This document shows positions 55,499 to 64,000 of a stretch of DNA of 64,000 nucleotides, piece after piece. Position 1 is the first letter of the stretch. Each line of letters begins with the position of its first letter. The notes beneath the pieces were generated by a model that saw nothing but the letters and a program-made list of their open reading frames with translations, did no database searches and had not been told where the DNA came from. The position numbers and the translations under genes are program-made. The stretch comes from Delphinus delphis (taxonomy: Eukaryota; Chordata; Mammalia; Artiodactyla; Delphinidae): assembly GCF_949987515.2 (NCBI RefSeq), contig NC_082697.1, positions 85,564,072 through 85,628,071 of the forward strand, in the 5' to 3' direction.

Positions 55499-57411
55499 TT
55501 TTAAAGAAGGAACTCTGACACTGAATGCTTAGCAGCAACCTACAGGAACATGAGTTCTTATTCTGTGTACCAAAAATACCTATTTTTGATTTTACTTGTA
55601 ACTTTCTCTATAGAGTCCAAGGTACTGCCTGTAAAGTAAGAAGGTGGGATCGGAGCAAACTTCCAACTGCAAAGGAGGGCATAGATGTCTGGAGCTAGAA
55701 CGCCTAACTCTTCCAGTGTACACGTGCAACTATGAGGGCTGAGGAGGGAGAGAGGGGAAACTGTGTATGAAGCAGAACCTTCTGGCGCTTCTTAAGCCCA
55801 CACCTCAGAACAGAACTGGGTGGCAGGGAAAATGAACCCGGGGTAACTGCCACAAAAGGCAGAAGAGTTGTGGCTCTGCCACATCACACCCTCCACCACT
55901 TCTGAGCGAGGCTGAGGTGGGATTCATTTCCTCACTTTCTCAGGAAACGCTGGTGCAGAGTTGAGCCGTCATCTCTTTAAACGTTCAAACTTTCAGAAAA
56001 GTAAATGAAAAGAAAAAAGGACTTGTAAGAACGGGACATATCTAGACAAATGGAGGAAATCAGATTTTCAATATAAAGAAACAGTAACAAAAACGAACTC
56101 CTTGAACGGAACATCTCAAACGTATTCTCATGTGCCACATTTCTATATATTTCCTTCAGTGATTACAGTTCTACGGCAGAAAGGCTCAGTTGGCAATACA
56201 CAGACCAAGGACATGCAGACCATCACCAGATACCTTGGGAGTAGGTAATAGATCCTCACTCATCACCACAGCATATGATAGAAACTCAGTAGGGATGAAA
56301 ACATTAAGGTGATCAAACAGTACACATATGTATCATCCAAGTAGTGAAAACCTATCAAGGCCAAGAAGCCAGAAAACACAATCTTGAAGAGAGGATAAAA
56401 GAAACCTCGCAAATGTAAGCCAGCTTGCTTAGGCCACACCAGCCAGTAGCTATAGATGAAATCACACTGACATGAACCAATACCTTCAACTAGCCAGCTA
56501 AGCCCCCAGATGCTCTTCCAGACGCTCAACTCCCTGGAAAGGCCCTACACCAGAATTCCCAGGTGCACCAATCCTGAGTCCTCCAAGCATCACAGCTTAG
56601 CAGACCGCATCAAGTGAGACTCACACCTACCCTGTGGGAAAGGCTGGGGCTTCCCACAGCTAGACTGCTTGTACCCTCAGGAAGAACATTAAAACAGCTC
56701 AGTAAGATAGCTCATCTAGTTTATACACACCAAATTTTTTTATTTTTTTTAAACACACCACACCCTGCGTACTATTCCCCATGAGGACCCACCGCCTCTG
56801 ACTTACCCTGACAGTTTTTAATGAACAATGTGTCACTGCACACCCCCCACCTATGCGCACACACGCCCCCTCATAATTAGCCCCGTGGACCAGCCTCCTA
56901 GGGCCGCTTCCAGACAGGCCCACAGCTGAAGTGCTCCTGTGGCATCTTGGGCCCACACTTAATTCTCTCTGCCAATTGCCATCTGTATCCAAATCTCATT
57001 TCTATCCCAGCTGAAATCCCAGCCACAAAAAGAATCATCCTGTCTAGTGACTTGACTAAATTTGATTGCCAATATCAATTCATTCCAGAGTATCATCAAC
57101 AGAAATATCCCTTCTCTGTTGAGGTTTATACTAAACCATAACTGATGGTACCCAATGCAATGGCAGGAGGATATGATCGGTCAGTAAAGTCATCAACGAG
57201 CCAAGAAACCTCAAAAGCAAAAGAATATTATTTATTGGGGAGAGGGTGAGGAGGGAAGAAGGAGAGACTATAAACAACAGACTGGAAGAAAAGGACAACC
57301 AAGGTAAGTTATGAGGTCAAGAAACATGTAATGCCTTCTGTGTATTTTATTTTAGCTGAGGAAGGAGAAACACATCAGGGGTTCATTTGATCTGATAAAT
57401 TCATGAACCTA
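55499..57411. other. unassigned sequence with a hydrophobic 88-codon minus frame
   Basis: No repeat family is recognised. The minus frame 56263-56529 would give a protein rich in Trp, Phe, Leu and Tyr with two likely membrane-length hydrophobic stretches (GFFYPLFKIVFSGFLALIG and VYCLITLMFSSLLSFY). I do not recognise it and see no supporting exon context. A minus frame at 56699-56992 is also unassigned. Confidence 0.42.
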
Positions 57412-57620
57412 ATAGCAGCTATGATTTATTAAGCAAGAGACTGTGCTAAACGCTTTACATACGTTATCTCTTCTAATCCTTACAAAAACCTTGTGAAGAG
57501 ATATTAACTTTTCATTTTATAAATGAGCAACTGAAACAGACAGGTTCTGTAACTTGCCCAAGGTCACACAGCTTACAAATGGCAGAGCCAGGATTTGTAC
57601 CCAGCTCTAAGACTCAAGAC
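57412..57620 (-). repeat. MIR SINE, near complete
   Basis: 'gctatgatttattaagcaag', 'gctttacatacgttatctct', 'cttgcccaaggtcacacagc' and 'ggcagagccaggatttgtac' are the reverse complement of MIR from the 3' end through the conserved core. The best MIR copy in the window. Confidence 0.88.
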
Positions 57621-57674
57621 ACCATCACGTTATAAGGCCAATACACCACAGCCAATGGCTTAAAAGAACATTTT

Positions 57675-58010
57675 CTATGTACGTATTTAAAAACGAGATA
57701 TATCTGTACTTGCCAATACAAATGATATCTAAGATACATCGTTAAGTAAAAAAGAACTATGCTGAGGCCAGTCTCCAAAGTACGTAACAGTAGGCTACCA
57801 TCTGTATAAAGCTAAAGGATGTACGTATGTGGTTGCATTACACATATCACTGAAAGAATACTCCAAACAGCGAACAGCGATGACCTCAAGCAGAAAGGAC
57901 CAGGGGAATGAGGATCAGGAAAGTAGATCCCTTTCATACATATACTTTGGTATGATACAACTTTTTAACCCACTCATGTATTTTTTCATAGAGAATAAGT
58001 GCTACATAAT
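57675..58010 (+). repeat. old L1M 3' UTR remnant
   Basis: 'agatacatcgttaagtaaaa', 'gtaggctaccatctgtataa' and 'atactttggtatgatacaac' match the order of an old L1 3' end in forward orientation. Decayed; limits approximate. Confidence 0.58.
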
Positions 58011-59439
58011 AAAATATAACTGTAGACTAAAATCCTGTCATGAAAGGATACCTTAAGCCTCCCCGCTTACCAAAGCTAAATAAAATAAAGAGGCTTAAGA
58101 ACCACAAAGCCACATCTATTGTAATAAAGCATCTTTTCTAGATGTTTCCACAAGGAAAGGGTACCTATTAACACTGCTCACATCCTAAATGTGGACCACA
58201 CATGTTGCCACCCATAGAAAGAAATGCTGGTGAACATGGGAGGAGAGACTGCAGGTAGGAAACCTTGGTGAGGAAGGGAAGAACGGCCACTCAAAAACAG
58301 TAAGCCGAGAGAGACAGGAATAGGCAGAGGCAAGCCCGCTCCTGACGAGCCCTGGGAAGCACAGCCAGAGAACGAAGCCAAGCCATAGAAATGGGCAAAG
58401 AAGACAAAGGCACATAAGCACCTTAAGCAAGGTAAGGGAAAGGCATTCTCACTTCCCAATCAGTCTGGAAAGTGGTAAGATGAAAATAACATCAAAACAC
58501 GCCGAGACCAATCCCCTTTGTTGTAATTCAAAGAATAATACTCCCATTCAGAATCAATATATGTTTCTTTGCTTGTCTTGAAATATTTACTTTTGGAACT
58601 TCTACAATTTTTTATTATTTATAATACAGTTCAAAATTATTGGCAGTGCTTATTAAGCCCTCCCATTTTAAAAGGTTTGGATATCGTTTGCTCGAAGAAA
58701 AAGCTAGTCTGGCTAGCTTAAGCAAAAGGGAGACATACTGGAAAACACACTTGAGGAAAAGCTGAACATCCACACTTCGGGATCAGCAAGAACCAGAGAA
58801 GCTCTGAGGCTGCAAGACTGGTAGAATTCCACGAAAACAAGTCAAGAGATGACATAGCAGAGAAATGGCTAATGGGGGCCCCTGCTGCGTACCAGGGTCA
58901 TTCTCAGAAAATGGCACCTTTTGTACACTATTGCATTCATTCATACATGATACTCTCCTAATTTGCATTTACATTATATTTAATATAAAGTTATTAATAA
59001 TTCATAATTTATTTAAAACACAAATTTAAAATCACTAATTTTCATTTATAAACTACATGCTTCAAAATTTTTGTACAGAATATCATTAAAACTTGAACTT
59101 ATTAAATTTACTTGATATCAGAGCTGTTATTGGGAGAATGTGACACCAGAATCATAAAGCAAAGATTAAAGCACTAACTAAAAGTCAATGGCACAAATGT
59201 GCTCATCAACCCATCTTTCAAGGGAGTTTTTGTTCTTACGATGAGCCTGTATTTTAGATACTGCATGCCTTTTTCAAGTAGATGAACAAAATAAGGCCCA
59301 AAACAGTAATTTAAGTTTCCTCAAACAGAAAAAACACACCAAAATCTCAAGTCCCCATTATTGCAATCTCAGTCTGAACCACTAAACTACTTTAATACCA
59401 TATTCCTCCTAAAATACACTAATATCACATTATGGTAAA
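58011..59439. other. unassigned sequence
   Basis: No firm repeat or gene. The stretch at 58695-58880 ('ggctagcttaagcaaaaggg', 'gaaccagagaagctctgagg') has the look of an old repeat I cannot name. The two minus frames at 58178-58459 overlap in different frames and have no known family. Confidence 0.42.
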
Positions 59440-59840
59440 TAACAATTGCTTTCACAATTTTTTAAAAGTTATAAATGCTTGTTGTTTGAAACTCAGAACT
59501 TCCAGAAAAAAAGAAAAATTTCCCATAACACAGAGATAAGCGCTTTAAGCAGGCTGGTCTATTCCTTCAACCATACTTGCTGCATATATTATAAAACAGT
59601 AATTTCTTATCCATTTCTGACTTAAAATGATATCCCCATTACTTTTTTAATCTATTACACTTTTCAAAAGCAATCTAAGCCCATTACAGAAAATCAGAAA
59701 TTAGAGAAAAGGAAAAAGAGTCACCAAGACACGGCTGCTATCAATATCCTGGTGCATCACCTCCCAGACCCTTTTCTATTGACCTATATATGGATGACCC
59801 TATGTCAGAAACTTCCCACCACATGTGCTCATGTCACACA
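59440..59840 (-). repeat. possible old L1M 3' UTR remnant, left part
   Basis: Phrases such as 'cagaaattagagaaaaggaa' and 'gctgctatcaatatcctggt' resemble the reversed 3' UTR of very old L1 elements; the next part appears at 60062-60185. Weak evidence. Confidence 0.35.
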
Positions 59841-59849
59841 CAATGGGCA

Positions 59850-60060
59850 GCACAGTGTAGGGACCAAGAGCAGGGACTCTGGAGTCAGCCAGCACTGCAT
59901 TGAAAACCCAGCTGCACCACTTACTAAGTAGGTGACCTTAAACTCTCTGTACCACAATTTCCTCATCTATAAAATAGGGTTGTCACAAGATTATAAGATA
60001 CTGCATAGAAAGTCCCTAGCACAGTGCCTGATGCATGAGAAGCACTCAATAAAGACACAC
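59850..60060 (+). repeat. MIR SINE, near complete
   Basis: 'gactctggagtcagccagca', 'ccagctgcaccacttactaa', 'tttcctcatctataaaatag' and 'gcacagtgcctgatgcatga' follow the whole MIR order in forward orientation. Confidence 0.88.
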
Positions 60061-60061
60061 T

Positions 60062-60185
60062 ATTACACTGTACAAATCATGCTATAACCTCATTTTTCAC
60101 CTAGTATATTCTGAACAGCCTTCCATGTCAATTAGATCCACTTCTACAACATCTTTTTAATACCAGCATAGTACAGTAGTTTTCT
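60062..60185 (-). repeat. possible old L1M 3' UTR remnant, right part
   Basis: 'aaatcatgctataacctcat', 'ttctgaacagccttccatgt' and 'caacatctttttaataccag' look like reversed old L1 sequence continuing from 59840 across the MIR. Confidence 0.42.
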
Positions 60186-61259
60186 CATGTGCTACATCAG
60201 TCGCTAGAAAAGATGTCAGAAAAATTCAGATCCTCACCATCTTGGTCAGTGTCACCTGCCGCTAACTCTTACACACAGGGCAGAGACTCCAACCAAACCA
60301 ACTTGTCCCCTAAACGGGGGGAATGGGAGTCAGAGCAGGTTAAGACTCCCAATGTTTCCTCAATAGCTGATTTGGGAGAAGTCACAAGGCAAATGGGGTT
60401 TGGCTGTCTGTGGGTTTGTTTTTTTTAATGTTTTTTATTGTCAATAGTATCTATGATGAAATTCAGTTTATTTGCCCAAGAAAGAGCAAGTTTTAATGCA
60501 AAGAACTGTAGTTTTTAAAAACCCTCTTAAGCTGTATTTTCAGATAATAAAATGCTAAACTGTAGATTTTAAATTGCTACAAAGTATCCATCTAAATAGA
60601 ATCGTACCACAACTTACATTTCACACTTTTGATCCCACAGAGAACAGTAAAATTAGAGATGCAGATGACTGTTGTCTAACTATACTACTGTGATACTAGA
60701 TTTAAGTAATTTTCAAAGTCCAGGAGTTGGTCAAAAACAACTAGCCAATCATAACAAGTTGACACAAAACAGCAAACGTCTACATTCTCATCTGCCATTT
60801 ATCCTCGTCCATTGAACTTTTTCGTATCTTAACCACTGTCCTCCCTCAATATGTATGCTTTCCCTCAAATGTTGTTAAATGTAGTTTACCCTTGTGCACT
60901 GAATCTGATAGCTAAGATCCACGTCCTATTTTTCCACAGCTAAGACCCCAATTCGGAATGTAAAGGAGGTCATCTTGGAATGTGTTGGCTAAACATGAAG
61001 GTCTTGATATTTGGTTCTATCTGGCAAGAATCTTGCTATTATCTAGACAATGAATTCCTCACTCCTATTGCTCAGTTTCTTTTACCTGAATCCTTCATCT
61101 TTGCGATCCCAAGTGCTAAGCCGAATCCCCAGACTCTAACGTGGCCTGCCTACTTGTAGCCCTACTAGGATTCTGTTTAAGCTGATCTCCTAGGTTCTGA
61201 ACCCTGTCTGCACTTCACTATTTGTATTTCACTCCTTCCTTCGACTTTCAATTTCTTTC
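60186..61259. other. unassigned sequence
   Basis: No gene or repeat is recognised. A 79-codon plus frame at 60189-60428 has no known family. Confidence 0.48.
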
Positions 61260-62150
61260 GTCTTGAAATACATCTTTTAGTAGTTCCTTCAGCAAAAGTC
61301 TACAAGTGATCAACTTTGTCTTTATCAACAAAGCTTTCATTTCACTTCTACTCTTGAATACTACTTCATATGGATACAGAATGCCAGGCTGATGTTTGTT
61401 TCTCCCCCAAAGCATTTAAGATATTATTCTATCATCTTCTGCTACCAACAAAATGTCTTCCAGATATTTAGGCAATGACTTTCTTCGGGTTGCTTCTGTC
61501 TTGTTTCCAATGTTTCATGTACCACGTGTCTAGGTGTGGATTTGTTTTTATTTATCCTGCTTGGGTTCATTGTGCTTCTTGGACCTAAAAACTCAAGCCT
61601 TGCGTTTATGATGGAAAACTGTCAACAATTATATCTTTGGAGAGTAACTCTCCCACTCTATTTCCTCTTTCGGGAAGCTCACAGAAATCGGTAATGGTGA
61701 ACTTTCTCATACTAAAGTGGGTCTTATCCACTCATTTTCCACCTCTATCTCTCAGTACTGAATTAAAAGCAATTTCCTCAGAATTCCTCAAAGATCAATA
61801 GTTTTCTCTTCATTTATATCCACTCAGCTCTTTAACCTGTCCGTTGAGTTTACTTGAGGTTTCTAGAAATTCTATTTGGTTCCTTTCCAAATCCATGTGT
61901 TCTTTTTACAACCTGTGGTGTTTTTTCATTGCAGTCTTACCCCTTTTATCTCTAGTAATTTCAACCAAGTGACTTCTGTCCTACGTCCCAGGAGCACCTT
62001 TCTCCTATTTACAACATCTGCCAAAGCGCCTCCATAGTGATTCATTTTCTCATGTGGCTGCAATGTTTTATTGCAAGTTCACCCTTACAATGAGCTGTTT
62101 CTTCTATTAGAGTCCCCAGACTCATCTGCTCTGCAGGACAGTTGTACACT
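61260..62150 (-). repeat. old L1/HAL1 ORF1-region remnant
   Basis: 'cttttagtagttccttcagc', 'ctttcatttcacttctactc', 'atcatcttctgctaccaaca', 'gcttgggttcattgtgcttc' and 'ttttctcttcatttatatcc' are in the order of reversed ORF1 of old L1 or HAL1 elements. Frames are gone. Confidence falls to the right of 61900. Confidence 0.58.
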
Positions 62151-63292
62151 TACGTCTGAGGGCTCCACTGGCTCCCATAGTTCTGGACCAGATTTTATGC
62201 TAATTTCTTAGCTTGAGGGTTAGTTGCACTGTAAGAAGTGTTAAATTTTAACCTACCACCAGTGTGAGGTACAGCTTTTCTCTTTTCTTATTCCTAATTA
62301 TGCACAGTCCCAGGAGGATAGCACGTTTCTTTGCACTCCCTCAGACCAGTGGGCAAGGCTTTTCTAGTCTTCTTTTCACAGATGCGACAGCTTCAAGATT
62401 TTGTACAGGAGGACACCAACTCCACCTTCCTTCTTTACACAGACCTAAGACCACGTCTCCTGTTTCTTCATGAGACCCTCAGGTCCGTGCCCTTGGGGCC
62501 TATACTCAGATCTGAAACCACCACAGGCCTTGAGTTCCCAATTACAGCCTCGCTTTGAATTCTCTTTCCACCTGTGGCACCTGGGATTTCCTGGTTTATC
62601 AGGCTCAGGAATGCTTTTGCTTTCCCTTGCTCTATTTTGTCCGCAGTGTCGATGCGTCTGCAGCAGGGTGGGAGTGGAAGTCCTCTCTAACAGTTCTGGC
62701 AGCAGTGTCACTAGGAGGCTCCAGGAGTTGCAGAATAGGAAACTGTGAAATGATCACTTCAGAGAATCGTGATGATTACTCACAATTTTGCCAGATGACA
62801 ACAGCCCATATTTTTTTTCAGTCTCGAGAACAGTTTTTAAATTGTTTTTAAAATATTCCCAAGGTATTTCAAGATCATTTTGTCACTACACACTTCAAAT
62901 GCCTTCACAGTTCTTTTCTTGAGAATTTTAACAGTATGAGAAAAACGCCCGTTGACTCCATTTTCTCACTGACCATTCATTCTCTGATCAGCTTCAATCT
63001 GCTTTATAGTCCTACAACTCTAGTGAAATTATACTAAAAAGGATCAACATTTACCACCTTATCAACAAACGCAATGGCCTTTCCTTGGTCCTCATATCAA
63101 ATTCACTCTCATCAATCCAACGTCTTCCTCCTTCAATCTATCCAGTAAGTCACTGCTACATTAACATGACTACGCATCAACTGTTCACACTCCCCCTTCT
63201 GGCCTAGTGGCTTATTAATACCTAGTACTACGAGAAAAGACAAAATGAATGAGGCACGATTCCTGTTCACAAAAGTGTAAACAACGATACCA
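62151..63292. other. unassigned sequence
   Basis: Possibly the 5' end of the element at 61260-62150, but not recognisable. The five overlapping frames at 62264-62851 on both strands have no known family and contradict one another. Confidence 0.42.
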
Positions 63293-63495
63293 CCACCTAA
63301 CACTTACTAGATACATACTGTGTACTTGGTAAGGTGCTACATACCTTATCTGTGATCGTATGAACTGATCCTCAGAATAGCTATATGAAGTAGGTACAGT
63401 TATTAAGAAGGTAAAATTGTACAATTATACTTCAGGGATGAGAAATAATGCCTAAAGAAGATTAAGTAGCCCACCCAAGGAAGCACAGCTAGCTT
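63293..63495 (-). repeat. MIR SINE, decayed
   Basis: 'ctaacacttactagatacat', 'aaggtgctacataccttatc', 'ctatatgaagtaggtacagt' and 'cccacccaaggaagcacagc' are the reversed MIR 3' part and core. Confidence 0.78.
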
Positions 63496-64000
63496 TTGTG
63501 AATCAGTTTTATTTTATGCCAAGCCCATCCTCTTAAACATGCTATACTATCTCCACAAGTATTTATACCAAAAGCCCAGATTGCAAAACCCATATACCCA
63601 AACATCTTGACAGGTCTCTCTGGATGCCTCAAAGGTACCTCACATTAATACATTCAAAACCAAAATCATGATCTTGCTGCCCAAACTGAGGTGGTCTGAC
63701 CTCAGTGAATGACTCCCCTAATCAACCAGTCATGCAAGTCAGAAGCCTGGATACCACTCGTGACATATTCTCAATCACCCTCCATATCAAACCTACTGCC
63801 AAGTCCTGTCCATCTTTTCCCCCGTCTCTCTCCCTACCCATCCGCCCTCCTCTCTCCACCTCCAACCCTACCACCCTGGCTCAAGCTACTACTTTCTCTC
63901 AACAGATGACACAGTTTAACTTGTCTACAGTCATTCTGGCTTCTCCCATCCCCTTCTCGATTTTGCAATCAAAGTGCTCTTTTCTTCTCAAGATAATGCT
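63496..64000. other. unassigned sequence
   Basis: No gene or repeat recognised. A C/T-rich stretch at 63800-63900 makes a Pro/Leu/Ser-rich frame of no known family, which runs near the window end. Confidence 0.48.

Overview
This is a gene-poor stretch of nuclear DNA from a mammal, almost certainly a cetacean (whale or dolphin). The main evidence is twelve copies of one tRNA-derived SINE with the CHR (Cetacea/Hippo/Ruminant) head, including a roughly 200-bp form with long A tails and perfect target-site duplications. L1 copies of several ages, L2-like, MIR, MaLR-like, hAT and Tigger-like remnants fit an ordinary mammalian intergenic or intronic region. No bacterial, phage, organellar or CRISPR sequence is seen. 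Family names are from memory, not from a library search.

Layout. 1-7560: old decayed LINE DNA, including a minus-strand L1M copy broken up by later inserts, a younger L1 3' end (5461-6060) and the first CHR SINE (6596-6799). 9482-11498: a young 5'-truncated L1 whose ORF2 remnant has few breaks, next to a MaLR-like LTR piece. 11.7-17 kb: mostly unassigned sequence with two hAT-type remnants in opposite orientation and one long CHR SINE. 17-23 kb: two L1 3' ends, a SINE, then a pair of inverted SINEs with a flipped spacer. 25-29 kb: small L1 tails, one of them twin-primed, a SINE, a MIR and a Tigger-like element. 30.4-38.4 kb: older plus-strand L1s with SINEs in or beside them. 40787-46683: a full-length minus-strand L1 (5' UTR, ORF1, ORF2, 3' UTR) with an 18-bp perfect target-site duplication, inserted in an older L1. 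49-55.5 kb: three more SINEs and an L1 fragment inside an ancient L2-like element. 55.5-64 kb: mostly unassigned sequence with MIR and old L1 remnants.

No functional host protein-coding gene, rRNA or tRNA gene can be supported. The long reading frames are mostly L1 ORF1/ORF2 pieces or SINE-derived frames; the few non-repeat frames (for example 12250-12663 and 56263-56529, both minus) have no recognised family. The window could be intronic, but it holds no exon I can defend. I do not see a previously undescribed gene system. The most unusual items are structural: the flipped spacer between inverted SINEs at 22.5-22.8 kb, the in-frame 78-bp duplication in the full-length L1 ORF2, a twin-primed L1, and simple repeats that arose at the same point of two different L1 copies.
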